DNA of 64,000 nucleotides from Larus michahellis (GCF_964199755.1 NC_133917.1:3789501-3853500); one strand, 5' to 3'; shown: positions 10,101 through 19,286, numbered from the stretch's first letter. Numbers and translations are program-made. The notes: generated from the letters alone by a model not told the origin.

Positions 10101-13100
10101 AGGGAGCCCGGGCGGGACTGGGGGACCCATAGCGGGCTGGGGGGGGGGGTTGGGACCCTTAGGGGACCTATGGGGGGGGATGTGGGTCCCAGAGCGGCCT
10201 GGGGGAGTGATGGGGGTCCTGGGACCCATAGGGGACCTATATGGGGCTGGGGCATCCGGGGGGGGGGGTGGGTGGCGGTTCTGGGCCCCACGGGGGGAGG
10301 CTGGGGAACCCATGGGGTCCCCAAAAAGGGGGGGGGGGCTCCATGTCACCGCAGCCTGTGTCCCCAGCACCCGGTGGCGTGGGGGCCGGGGGGGCCCTGT
10401 GGCTGTGGGGCACCGGCCCCCTCCTCCTCCTCCTCCTCCTCCTCTTCCTCGCCTGCCTGGCCCTCCTCGGTAGGGATGGGGACATGGCGGGGGGGGGGAC
10501 GGACACGGGGACCCCCGGGCACAGGCCACCCCCTACCCTGTGTCCCCTGGGTGTCCCCAAATGCCACGTCCCTGCTGTCCCCAGGGTGTGGGTCTCCTGG
10601 GGGGGGGGGGGGGGGGGCCCAAGTGTCGTATCACCCTGTCCCTGAGCTGGGGGGGTCCCCAAGTGCCGTGTCACCCTGTCTCTGGGCCGGGGGGGTCCCC
10701 GGTGTCTCAGGGGGCCGTGGGGGTGCCCGGGTGGGGTGTCCCCGGTGTCCCCAGGACGCGGGAGTCCCCCCCCCCCAGGCGCGGGGATTCCTGGGTGCCA
10801 CATCCCCCGTGTCCCCAGGGTGGGGTGGCCGGGGGGGGGGGTCCCCGCTGTCCCCAGGTCCCGTGTCCCTGGTTGGGGGGGGCGGGGGGGGTGGTGTCCC
10901 CGGGCGGGGGGGGTGTCCCCAGTGTCCCCGTGTCCCACATGTCCCCGTACCAGCGCTGAGACGGAGGAGGACCCAGAGGGGGCGGCCGCCGCAGGGGGGG
11001 CGGGGGATCGGGGCCCCCCCGGAGCCCCCCAGCCCGGACCTGCCTGCGCTGCGCTTCCTGCAGGTGCGGGGAACCGGGGAGGGGGGGGGGCACCCCGGGG
11101 CGGGGGGGGCATCCATGGGGGGGACACCCACCTTGGGGACACTGATGGGAGCTTGCGGGGGCGGGGGGGGGAGGCAAATGGGGGGCACTTAAGGGGCAAT
11201 AATTGGGGAGGGACCCACCTGGGGGCACCTCGGGGGGGGGACGACGACCTGGGGGGGCACCCACGGGGGGGGGCAGCCGTTCAGGGGGGGCACAGTGAAA
11301 CACAGGGCTGAGGGTGTCCGTGGGTGGCCAGGACTGGGGGTACCGGGTGTGGGGGGGTCCGGGGCTGGGGACCCCCCTGGGTGCCAGGGGGTCTCTGGGG
11401 GGGGGGGGGTTGTCCGGGACTGGGGCCACCCATGGGTTCCAGGGGGTCCCTGGGTGTGGGGTGTCTGGGGGCACCCACGGGGATGGGGATCCCTGGTGGT
11501 GGGGGGGTGTGGGGGGTGTGCATGGGGCTGGGGACACCCATGGGTGCCAGGGGATGGGGGGGCCCCGGGTGTGGGGGTGCTGGGGAATGGGGGCACCCAT
11601 GGGTGTCCCCATGGGGTGGGGGTGGGGTGGGGTGCATGGGGTGGGGACACCCGTGGTGTGGTGGTGGCAGGCGATGGGGATCCCCGGGTGTGGGGGTGTC
11701 CGGGACTGGGGCCACCCATGGGTGCCTGGGGTCCCTGGGTGTGGGGGTGCACGGGGCTGGGGACACCTATGGGTGCCAGGGGATGGGGGTCCCGGGTTTG
11801 GGGGTGGTCGGGAATGGGGACACCCATGGGCGCCTGGGGATGGGGATCCCTGGGGATGGGGACGCTCAGGAATGGGGGCACCCATGGGTGCCCAGCACTG
11901 ATGGTATGGGCTGGGGGTTCCTGAGGCTGGGGCCACCCATGGGTGCCAGGGGATCCCTGGGTGTGGGGGCTCCTGGGGCTGGGGCCACCCATGGGTGCCT
12001 GGGGTCCCTGGGGACACCCATGGGTGGCAGGGGGTCCTTGGGTGTGGGTGTTTCTGGGACTGGGGACACCCATGGGTGCCAGAGGATCCCTGGGTGTGGG
12101 TGTTTCCGGCGCTGGGGACACCCATGGGTGCCAGGGGGTTCCTGGGTGTGGGTGTTTCTGGGGGTGGGGCCACCCATGGGTGCCAGGGTGTCCCTGGGTG
12201 TGGGGGCTCCTGGGTGCCTGGGGTCCCTGGGGCCACCCACGGGTGCCAGGGGGTCCCTGGGTGTGGGTGTTTCTGGGGCTGGGGCCACCCATGGGTGCCA
12301 GGGGATGGGGATCCCTGGGTGTGGGGGCTCCTGGGGCTGGGGCCACCCATGGGTGCCAGGGGGTCCCTGGGTGTGGGTGTTTCTGGGGCTGGGGCCACCC
12401 ATGGGTGCCAGGGGGTCCCTGGGTGTGGGTGTTTCCGGGACTGGGGCCACCTATGGGTGCCTGGGGTCCCTGGGGACACCCATGGGTGGCAGGGGGTCCC
12501 TGGGTGTGGGCGTGCATGGGGCTGGGGCCACCCATGGGTGCCAGGGGGTCCTTGGGTGTGGGTGTTTCCGGGACTGGGGCCACCCATGGGTGCCAGGGGG
12601 TCCCTGGGTGTGGGTGTTTCCGGGACTGGGGCCACCCATGGGTGCCAGGGGGTCCCTGGGTGTGGGGGCTCCTGGGGCTGGGGCCACCCATGGGTGCCAG
12701 GGGGTCCCTGGGTGTGGGTGTTTCCGGGACTGGGGCCACCTATGGGTGCCTGGGGTCCCTGGGGACACCCATGGGTGGCAGGGGGTCCCTGGGTGTGGGC
12801 GTGCATGGGGCTGGGGCCACCCATGGGTGCCAGGGGGTCCTTGGGTGTGGGTGTTTCCGGGACTGGGGCCACCCATGGGTGCCAGGGGGTCCCTGGGTGT
12901 GGGTGTTTCCGGGACTGGGGCCACCCATGGGTGCCAGGGGGTCCCTGGGTGTGGGGGCTCCTGGGGCTGGGGCCACCCATGGGTGCCTGGGGAGCCCTGG
13001 CTGCGGGGTGTCGGAGGCCGCCCCCTGGGTGCTCGGGGCTGCCCGTCCCCGGGGCGGGGGGACCAGAGGCCGCCATCACCCAGGGGCACCCCCGGGCAGG

Positions 13101-16100
13101 TGCTGCAGGCGGGCCGCTTCTCGGCGGTGTGGCGGGGCACCCTGCAGCAGCGGCCGGTGGCCATCAAGGCCTTCGCGGCGGCGGCGGCCGGGCGCTTCGC
13201 GGCGGAACGGGCCGTGCACGCGCTGCCGCTCATGGAGCACCAGAACGTGGCCCGGCTGCTGGGGACACGGGGCGCCGGACCCCGCGCCCGCGGGGGGCTC
13301 CTCGTCCTCCAGCTCTACCCCGCCGTGAGTGGCACCGGGGGGACGGGGCGGGGGGGGCTGGGGCGTGTGGGAGGGTCGGACACGGGTGCACATGGGTGTC
13401 CATGGGGTGCACATGGGTGTACATGGGTTACATGGGTTACATGGGTGCACATGGGTGTACGTGGGTTACATGAGTGTCCATGGGGTCTCCATGGGGTGCA
13501 CATGGATGTACATGGGTGCACATGGGTGTACGTGGGTTACATGGGTGTCCATGGGGTGTGCATGGGGTGCATGTGGGTGCACATGGGTACATGGATGTAC
13601 ATGGGGTGCACATGGGGTGTACGTGGATGTACATGGGTGCACATAGGTGTCCATGGGGTGCACATGGGTGCACATGGGGTGTACATGGGGTGCATGAGGT
13701 GTACATGGGTGCATGTGGGTGTACGTGGGTTACTTGGGTGTCCATGGGGTGCACATGGGTGTACATGGGTGTACATGGGTGCACATGGGTGTGCATGGGG
13801 TGGACATGAGTGTGCCTGGCTGGTGGCACTGCACACGCGTGCGCCCGGGTTGCTGGCGTTGCACACGTGTGCGCCCTGGATGGTGGCGTGGCACACATGT
13901 GTGCCCGGGGTGCTGGCATTGCACACGCGTGTGCCCGGGGTGCTGGCGTTGCACACGCATGTGCCCGGGCTGCTGGCGTTGCACACGTGTGTCCAGGTCG
14001 ATGTCATTGCACACACGCGTGTCAGGGCTGCTGGTGTTGCACACATGTGGACCTTGCTGCTGGTGTTGCACACGCGTGTGCCCGGGCTGATGTCATTGCA
14101 CACGCATGTGCCCGGGCTGCTGGCCTTGCACACGCGTGTGCTTGGACTGACGGGTGTGCACACGTGTGTGCCCTGGATGCTGGCGTGGCACGCGCATGTG
14201 CCTGGTCTGATGCTGTTGCACACGCGTGTGCCAGGGCTGCTGGGTGTGTGCACACATGTGTCCAGGCCGATGTCATTGCACACGCGTGTGCTCGGGCTGA
14301 TGTCATTTCGCACATGTGTGCCCAGGCTGATGTCATTGCACGTGTGTGTGCCCAGGCTGATGTCATTGCACACGCGTGTGCCGGGGCTGATGTCATCGCA
14401 CACGCGTGTGCCCAGGCTGATGTCATTGCACACGCGTGTGCCGGGCCTGATGTTGTCGCACACGTGTGTGCCCAGGCTGATGTCGTCGCACACGCATGTG
14501 CCGGGGCTGATGTCGTCGCACACGCGTGTGCCCAGGCTGATGTCATTGCACACGCGTGTGCCTGGGGCTGATGTCATTGCACACGCGTGTGCCGGGGCTG
14601 ATGTCATTGCACACGCATGTGCCGGGGCTGATGTCGTTGCACACGCGTGTGCCGGGGCTGATGTCATCGCACACGTGTGTTCCGGGGCTGATGTCATCGC
14701 ACACGCGTGTGCCGGGGCTGATGTCATTGCACACATGTGTGCCCAGGCTGATGTCATTGCACACGTGTGTGCCGGGGCTGATGTCGTCGCACACGCGTGT
14801 GCCCAGGCTGATGTCATTGCACACGCGTGTGCCGGGGCTGATGTCGTCGCACACGCGTGTGCCCAGGCTGATGTCGTTGCACACGCGTGTGCCTGGCTGC
14901 TGGCCTTGCACACGCGTGTGCCCGCGCCGCCAGGGTAGCCCACGCAGGCTTTACCGCGGCCACACACGCGCCGGGGTGGGGGTGCAGCTGGGTGCGTGCA
15001 CCAGGGTGTGCGTGTGTGTGGGTGTGTGTCACCCCGTGTCCCCCGGTGTGTCCCGTGTCCCCAGGGCTCCCTGCGGCACTTCCTGGGGCAGCACGTGGGG
15101 ACGTGGGCCGGCAGCGTGCGCCTGGCCCTGTCCCTCGCCCGCGGCCTGGCCTTCCTGCACCAGGAGCTCTGGCGCGACGGTGAGTGCCGCCACCCCTGCA
15201 CCGAGCTCGCCCGGTCTCTGCGGGGGTGTCACGTCCCATCCCGTCCCCCGTGTCCCCCTCCTGTCCCCTCCCCGGCCAGGCCTGTACAAGCCCAGCGTGG
15301 TGCACCGGGACCTGAGCAGCCAGAACGTGCTGGTGCGGGAGGACGGGACCTGCGCCATCGGGGACTTCGGGCTGGCGCTGGCCCTGCCACCGCGCGCCCA
15401 GGCCGGCACCGGCGCCCGCCACGCCGTGCCCATCCGCAAGGTGACGGGGGCGGGACGGGGATGGGGACAGGGACGGGATGAGGATGGGGACAGGGATGGG
15501 ACGGGGATGGGGACGGGGATGGGATGGGATGGGATGGGGATGGGGATGGGGATGGGGACGGGGATGGGATGGGGATGGGGATGGGATGGGGACAGGGATG
15601 GGATGGGGATGGGGATGGGATGGGGACGGGGACAGGGATGAGATGGGATGGGATGGGATGGGGATGGGGACGGGGATGGGATGGGGATGGAATGGGGATG
15701 GGGATGGGATGGGGACAGGGATGGGGAGGGGGATGGGATGGGGACAGGGATGGGATGGGGATGGGGATGGGGACGGGGATGGGACGGGGATGGGGATGGA
15801 GGGATGGGATGGGATGGGATGGGATGGGATGGGATGGGATGGGGATAGGGACAGGGATGGGATGGGGATGCGGATGGGATGGGGATGGGATGGGATGGGA
15901 TGGGGATGGGGACAGGGATGGGATGGGGATGCAGATGGGGATGGGATGGGGACAGGGACGGGGATGGGGACAGGGATGGGATGGGGATGGGATGGGATGG
16001 GATGGGGATGGGGATGCCATGGGGATGGGGACGGGGCTGGGGACAGGGATGGGATGGGATGGGGATCGCAATAGGGATGGAAATGGGATGGGGCCAGGAT

Positions 16101-18707
16101 GGGGACGGGGATGCCATGGGGCTGGGGACAGGGATGGGACGGGGCTGGGGATGGGATGGGGATGGAAATGGGATGGGGCCAGGGATGGGGCCAGGGATGA
16201 GGCTGGGGATGCCATGGGGATGGGGACAGAAATGGGATGGGGATGGAAATGGGATGGGGCCAGGGATGGGGATGGGGATGGAAAGGGGATGGGGCCAGGG
16301 ATGGGGCCAGGGTGGGAACGGGGATGCCATGGGGATGGGGACAGGGATGGGATGGGGATGGCAATGGCGATGGAAATGGGATGGGGCCAGGATGGGGACG
16401 GGGATGGGGCCAGGGATGCTCTGGGGCCAGGGATGCCATGGGGACAAGGATGGGGATGGGGCCGGGGCCGGGACCGGCAATGGGGATGGAAATGGGCTGG
16501 GGCCCCGTTCCCCCCCCACCCTGTACCAGCCTCACCGGGGTGCCCGTCCCCCCGGGGGGTGCGGTGCGAGGCAGGGTGGGGTGGGCGCAGGCGGGCACCC
16601 AGCGGTACCTGGCGCCCGAAATCCTGGAGGAGAGCCTGGACCTGCGGGCGTGGGGGCGGGCGCTGCGGCAGGCGGACGTCTACGCCCTGGCACTGCTGCT
16701 CTGGGAGATCCTCTCCCGCTGCCAGGCCCTCAGCCCCGGTGAGCACCCATGGGTGCCCCCTCCCCACCCCAAAGACACCCCCTCCCATCCCTGCTGACCC
16801 CCCCCCCTCCGGCCCCGCAGGGGTGCCCGTGCCGGCGTTCCGGCTGGCCTACGAGGCGGAGCTGGGTGCCAGCCCCACGGGTGCCCAGCTCCGGCGCTTG
16901 GCCGTGGAGGAACGACGGCGGCCGCTCATCCCCCCCGCCTGGCACTGGGCCCCCCAGGTCAGACACCCCCCCCTACCCCCCCACGGCGGGCACCCTGTCG
17001 GGGTCCCGGCCTGGATGCCCAGGGGTGTTTTTGGGGTGCCCAGAGGTGCCCATGCCATGGGGGGGGTCCCTTCCTCTGTGCCCAGGGGTGTCTGGGGGGG
17101 GGCTGCTGGGTGCTCAGGGGTGCCCATGCCCGGGGGGGTCCCTGCCTGGGCACCCAGGGGTGTTTGGGGGTGCCCGGGGGTGTTGGGGGGGGGGGAGATG
17201 ATGGGTGCCCACCCAGAGGTGCCCAGAGGTGCCCATGCCATTGGGGGGGTCCCTTCCTGGGTGCCCAGGGGTGTTTGAGGGCACCCGTGCCAGGGGTGTT
17301 TGAGGCACCCTGGGGGTGTCAGGGGGGGGGGACTGTCTTGGGTCTCAGGGCTGGTTTTGGGGGTGCCCAGGGGGTGCCCATGCCATGGGGGGGGTCCCTT
17401 CTGGGTGCCCAGGGGTGTTTGGGGGGGGACCCAGGGGTGCCCAGGGTGCCCCTGCCTGGGGGGGGGTTGTCCCTGCCCAGGTACCCGGGGGTGTTTGGGG
17501 TGCTCAGGGGTGCCCATGCCCGGGGGGGTCCTGCCTGGGCACCAGGGTGTTTGGGGGTGCCCAAGGGCATTGGGGGGGGGGGGATGATGGGTGCCCAGGG
17601 TGCCCATGCCATGGGGGGGTCACTTCCTCTGTGCCCAGGGTGTCTGAGGGGGGGGCTGCTGGGTGCTCAGGGTGCCCATGCCCACGGGGGGGTCCCTGCC
17701 TGGGCACCCAGGGGTGTTTGGGGGTGCCCGGGGGTGTTGGGGGGGGGATGATGGCTGCCCAGGGGTGCCCATGCCATGGGGGGGTCCCTTCCTCTGTGCC
17801 CAGGGGTGTCTGGGGGGGGCTGCTGGGTGCTCAGGGGTGCCCATGCCCGGGGGGGTCCCTGCCTGGGCACCCAGGGGTGTTTGGGGGTGCCCGGGGGTGT
17901 TGGGGGGGGGGGAGATGATGGGTGCCCACCCAGAGGTGCCCAGAGGTGCCCATGCCATGGGGGGGTCCCTTCCTGGTGCCCAGGGGTGTTTGGGGGGGAC
18001 CCAGGGGTGCCCAGGGTGCCCCTGCCGGGGGGGTGTCCCTGCTTGGGGGGGGGTCCCTGTCCGTAGGGGTGTCCCTGTCTGGGGGATCCTTGTCCCGGGG
18101 GGGGTCCTGCTTTGGGGGTCCCCATTCCGAGATGGGGTGTTCCTGCTTGGGGGGGGGGGGGTGTCCCTGCTTGGGGGGTCCCTGCTTGAGGCTCCCCCTG
18201 CCCGAGGAGCAGGTGTTCCTCCTGGGGGGGGGTCCCATCTTGGGGGTCCCTGCTCTGGGGGGGGGGGGGGGTTCCCTGCTTGGGGGTCCCTGCTCGGGGG
18301 GGGGGGGCATTTTTGGGGGGGCTCCTGCCCGGAAGGGGGGGATTTCTCTGCTTGGGGGTCTCATGCCTGGGGGTTCCCCCACTCGGCTCCCCCCCCCCCC
18401 TTGCTGAGGCCGTTGTCTGGGGGGGGGGGATGGGGGGGTGTCCCGCAGCCGGGGGGGGGCCCTGCCGGAGCTGCTGGAGGATTGCTGGGACCCCGACCCC
18501 GAGGCCCGGCTCTCGGCCGAGCGGGCGCTCCAGCGGCTGCAGCGCCTGGCCGCCGGCCCCCCCCGGCTGCCGGCCCCCCCCCGCCTTCTGCCGGGCCCCC
18601 CCCACTTCCTACCGGCTCCCCCCCGCCCACCACCACCCCCCCGGGGCTCCGGCCTCCGGGCCACCCCTCCGGCGCCTGAGCGAGAGGTGAGTGCGGAGGG
18701 AAACTGA
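7150..18707 (+). CDS. AMHR2: Anti-Mullerian hormone receptor type 2, 11 coding exons
   Basis: AMHR2 is the single-pass type II receptor kinase for anti-Mullerian hormone (TGF-beta family); it phosphorylates a type I receptor to signal through SMADs during gonad development. Eleven exons are assigned: 7150-7174, 7304-7453, 9479-9649, 10368-10469, 10954-11063, 13100-13324, 15065-15179, 15280-15440, 16591-16738, 16821-16957 and 18449-18707. Together they give a cysteine-rich ectodomain, a poly-Leu transmembrane segment, and a kinase domain with VAIKAF lysine, HRDLSSQN loop, IGDFG and APE. Most junctions agree in phase. Exon 3 and exon 11 carry apparent one-base frame breaks in G runs, and exon 1 lacks a clear signal peptide. 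Most introns are minisatellites. Identity rests on ectodomain cysteine spacing, the kinase motifs and its place between SP1 and PRR13. Confidence 0.92.
7304..7453 (+). CDS. AMHR2: AMHR2 exon 2, ectodomain first half
   Basis: Follows a long poly-C tract and CAG acceptor; ends CAGG|GTGAGA. It encodes a cysteine-containing segment with LSCVSY near the start and [15 protein letters not shown] at the end. This aligns with the CC-x-GIWN signature of vertebrate AMHR2. NQS is a potential N-glycosylation site. One base is carried into exon 3. Confidence 0.88.
7490..8165 (+). repeat. About 51-bp minisatellite, AMHR2 intron 2 (left part)
   Basis: About 13 copies of a unit of 50-54 bp with the words GGCCTGATCCTGCCCTGGG and TAAAAGGGGCTGGGGCAGGATG. 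Copies differ mainly in the length of the G run, so the period wobbles by a few bases. Confidence 0.9.
8290..9400 (+). repeat. G-rich minisatellite, AMHR2 intron 2 (right part)
   Basis: Tandem variants of GGGTCCCAGGGAGGGGGG alternating with GTCTCAGGGA and GTCACAGGGATGGGAGTCCC, with subunits of about 18-30 bp. Longer blocks of roughly 300 bp recur (compare 8530-8760, 8890-9000 and 9210-9310). Very strong strand asymmetry: almost no C outside the CCC words. Confidence 0.88.
9479..9649 (+). CDS. AMHR2: AMHR2 exon 3, ectodomain second half (internal frame breaks)
   Basis: Acceptor GTCCCCAG at 9471-9478; donor CCCG|GTACTG at 9650. The conserved core reads [16 protein letters not shown], whose C-x-C-x4-CN spacing matches the end of the vertebrate AMHR2 ectodomain and includes an NAS glycosylation site. 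That core is in a frame shifted from the one demanded by exon 2 and exon 4. The entry and exit phases agree with each other, so two compensating one-base errors are implied, in G runs at about 9485-9500 and 9619-9633. No stop interrupts either frame. Confidence 0.75.
9700..10260 (+). repeat. G-rich minisatellite, AMHR2 intron 3
   Basis: Imperfect tandem units of GGGGACACATGGGGG and GGGACCCATGGGGGG, roughly 18-40 bp, degenerating to the right into GGGACCTATAGGGG-type units. Confidence 0.82.
10368..10469 (+). CDS. AMHR2: AMHR2 exon 4, transmembrane segment
   Basis: Acceptor TCCCCAG at 10361-10367; donor CTCG|GTAGGG. In the frame that joins exon 5 it encodes a Gly/Ala/Trp lead-in followed by eight leucines and FLACLALL, a typical single transmembrane helix. 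Entry with one carried base matches exon 3's exit phase. Confidence 0.85.
10470..10953 (+). other. AMHR2: AMHR2 intron 4
   Basis: 484 bases of G-rich intron with loose repeats of GGGGTGTCCCCGGTGTCCCC and AAGTGCCGTGTCACCCTGTC. Less regular than the neighbouring arrays; no other feature seen. Confidence 0.6.
10954..11063 (+). CDS. AMHR2: AMHR2 exon 5, juxtamembrane region
   Basis: Starts after GTACCAG and completes the Ala codon left by exon 4. It gives a basic stop-transfer stretch (LRRRRTQRG) right after the membrane helix, then [12 protein letters not shown], which aligns with the ELPELCFSQ segment preceding the kinase. Ends CTGCAG|GTGCGG in phase 0. Confidence 0.85.
11290..12990 (+). repeat. 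51-bp minisatellite, AMHR2 intron 5
   Basis: About 33 copies of a unit close to 51 bp combining GGGTCCCTGGGTGTGGG, TGTTTCCGGGACTGGG and GCCACCCATGGGTGCCAG. Left copies (11290-11900) are more diverged. A block of about 289 bp is duplicated: the words at 12432 (TTTCCGGGACTGG...CTATGGG) recur at 12721. Since 51 is divisible by 3, both strands carry very long open frames that are artefacts. Confidence 0.93.
13100..13324 (+). CDS. AMHR2: AMHR2 exon 6, kinase N-lobe
   Basis: Acceptor CCGGGCAG; donor GCC|GTGAGT; both phase 0. It encodes [13 protein letters not shown], the divergent glycine loop of AMHR2, then PVAIKAF with the ATP-binding lysine. After that come the helix-C region ([22 protein letters not shown]) and the beta-4/5 strands ending LLVLQLYPA. 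No frame problems. Confidence 0.95.
13375..13810 (+). repeat. 10-12-bp minisatellite, AMHR2 intron 6 (left)
   Basis: Short units of the type GTGCACATGGGT, GTACATGGGTTAC and GTCCATGGGGT, grouped irregularly. GTGCAC and GTAC alternate purine and pyrimidine. Confidence 0.88.
13811..14935 (+). repeat. 30-bp minisatellite with CACACGCGTGTG core, AMHR2 intron 6 (right)
   Basis: About 37 copies of a 30-bp unit: GGGCTGATGTCATTG followed by CACACGCGTGTGCC. Right-hand copies (14280-14890) are very homogeneous; those before 14250 are diverged (CTGCTGGCGTTG variants). The core is a perfect palindrome and strictly alternates pyrimidine and purine for 12 bases. The array ends about 130 bp before exon 7. 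Confidence 0.95.
15065..15179 (+). CDS. AMHR2: AMHR2 exon 7, kinase hinge and helix D/E
   Basis: Acceptor GTCCCCAG; donor GACG|GTGAGT. Encodes [16 protein letters not shown] followed by [18 protein letters not shown], the helix-E stretch leading to the catalytic loop. Leaves one base of a Gly codon for exon 8. Confidence 0.94.
15280..15440 (+). CDS. AMHR2: AMHR2 exon 8, catalytic loop and activation segment
   Basis: Acceptor CGGCCAG; donor CGCAAG|GTGACG. Encodes [20 protein letters not shown] with the catalytic Asp, then [12 protein letters not shown] with an intact metal-binding DFG. From memory, human AMHR2 has DLG here. It ends with a short, alanine- and arginine-rich activation segment. 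Confidence 0.95.
15441..16500 (+). repeat. GGGAT / GGGGAT satellite-like array, AMHR2 intron 8
   Basis: About 1 kb of 5-6-bp units (GGGATG, GGGGAT, GGGACA) arranged as GGGATGGGGATGGGGACAG. It is almost purely purine on the + strand and contains hundreds of G triplets, giving very high G-quadruplex and triplex potential. Right-hand copies include GGGGCCAGGGATG and GATGCCATGG variants. Confidence 0.95.
16591..16738 (+). CDS. AMHR2: AMHR2 exon 9, kinase C-lobe (APE to helix F)
   Basis: Acceptor GGGCGCAG, donor CCCCG|GTGAGC. Encodes [18 protein letters not shown], then [17 protein letters not shown] with the helix-F aspartate. Phase 0 entry follows exon 8 directly. Confidence 0.93.
16821..16957 (+). 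CDS. AMHR2: AMHR2 exon 10, kinase C-lobe
   Basis: Acceptor GCCCCGCAG; donor CCCCAG|GTCAGA. Encodes [18 protein letters not shown] and [14 protein letters not shown], the conserved segment between helices G and H of type II TGF-beta-family receptors. Intron 9 before it is only 82 bases. Confidence 0.94.
16990..18110 (+). repeat. Minisatellite with ~716-bp higher-order repeat, AMHR2 intron 10
   Basis: Units built from GGTGCCCATGCCATGGGG, GTCCCTTCCTCTGTGCCC and AGGGGTGTTTGGGG, about 55-110 bp. A long block is repeated: the words around 17200 (GATGGGTGCCCACCCAGAGG) recur at about 17917, and the ~160 bp before each copy also match. Confidence 0.9.
18111..18448 (+). other. AMHR2: 3' part of AMHR2 intron 10
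   Basis: Degenerate repeats of TCCCTGCTTGGGGGGTCC for about 250 bp, then a short non-repetitive stretch and the acceptor GTCCCGCAG at 18440-18448. Confidence 0.65.
18449..18707 (+). CDS. AMHR2: AMHR2 exon 11, end of kinase domain and C-terminal tail
   Basis: After the acceptor comes CC, nine G, then CCCTG. In phase 0, the exit phase of exon 10, this reads out of frame; one G fewer gives [20 protein letters not shown]. That is the unmistakable last kinase helix of AMHR2, with the Arg of the C-lobe core. The tail is Pro/Leu/Arg-rich and ends at TGA 18705-18707. A strong donor-like GAG|GTGAGT at 18686 means the tail could instead be spliced onward. Confidence in identity is high; confidence in the exact C-terminus is lower. 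Confidence 0.8.
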
Positions 18708-19215
18708 GGCACGGGGGGGGGGGGGAGGGGGACACACACACACCCCCCCAGGCGTCCCTGTTCACTCCCCAGTTTAGTGTGTGTCCCCCCCCCCGCCCCC
18801 GCCAGGCCTCCGCCCCCCGCACCTGAGGGAGAGGCGGGTGCAGGGGGAAACTGAGGCACGGGGGGGGGTGGGGGGCGGGGGAAGACGGGGGGCCACCCAG
18901 GCTTGACCTCCCAGTTCAGTGTCGTCGTGTGTGTCCCCCCCCCCGGCAAGGGACCCAGGCGTCCGCCCCCCCGCCCCGCCCCCCCCCCCGGCCAACCCCA
19001 CCCCCCCCCCCCCGCAGCTGAGCTAGAGGCGGTGCGGAGGGAAACTGAGGCACGGGGGGGGTGGGGAAGGGGGGGCGGTGTGTGTGTGGAAGGAGGGGGT
19101 GGCGGGGGGGGGGGACGGACACCCAGGCGTCCCAGTTGACCTCCCAGTTCACTACCCGCCCCCCCCACTCCCCCCCCGGGCTCCGCCCCGCCCCGGGGAG
19201 GATCCAGGCGTCCCG
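18655..19215 (+). repeat. Three imperfect ~170-bp tandem copies overlapping the AMHR2 3' end
   Basis: Each copy has the order CCTGAG(C/G)GAGAGG, GGGAAACTGAGGCACGGG, a G/A-rich run, CCCAGGCGTCC and an AGTTCA or AGTTTA word. The GGGAAACTGAGGCA motif sits at about 18700, 18846 and 19040. The first copy contains the last AMHR2 codons, so the repeat has incorporated or duplicated the coding end. Confidence 0.72.
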
Positions 19216-19286
19216 CCCCGCCCCCCCCCCCCCCCCCCCCCCCGCGCTTCCTGCGGGCGGGGCCGCGGCCGGAGCGGAGGCGGCAG
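19170..19286 (+). promoter_or_regulatory. PRR13: PRR13 promoter and untranslated first exon (tentative)
   Basis: CpG-rich stretch containing CGCTTCCTGCGGGCGGGG (an ETS-like TTCC core plus a GC box) followed by GGCCGCGGCCGGAGCGG. It ends in a consensus donor GGCAG|GTGGGA at 19286. Its position, about 1 kb upstream of the coding start and just after AMHR2, fits a non-coding first exon. No transcript evidence is available here. Confidence 0.45.

Noticed and set aside
13811-14935. Regularly spaced palindromic repeats that resemble a CRISPR array
   Set aside because: The spacers are not unique (they are the same repeated word), the host is a vertebrate and there are no cas genes. It is a minisatellite.
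11324-14938. 1204-codon open frame on the + strand
   Set aside because: It is the 51-bp and 30-bp arrays read in phase, passing through AMHR2 exon 6. No independent start context, homology or non-repeat content outside the kinase exon.
7150-18707. AMHR2 as a pseudogene
   Set aside because: Kinase exons 6-10 are intact with good splice sites and catalytic residues; the two frame problems sit at homopolymer G runs, which favours sequence error.
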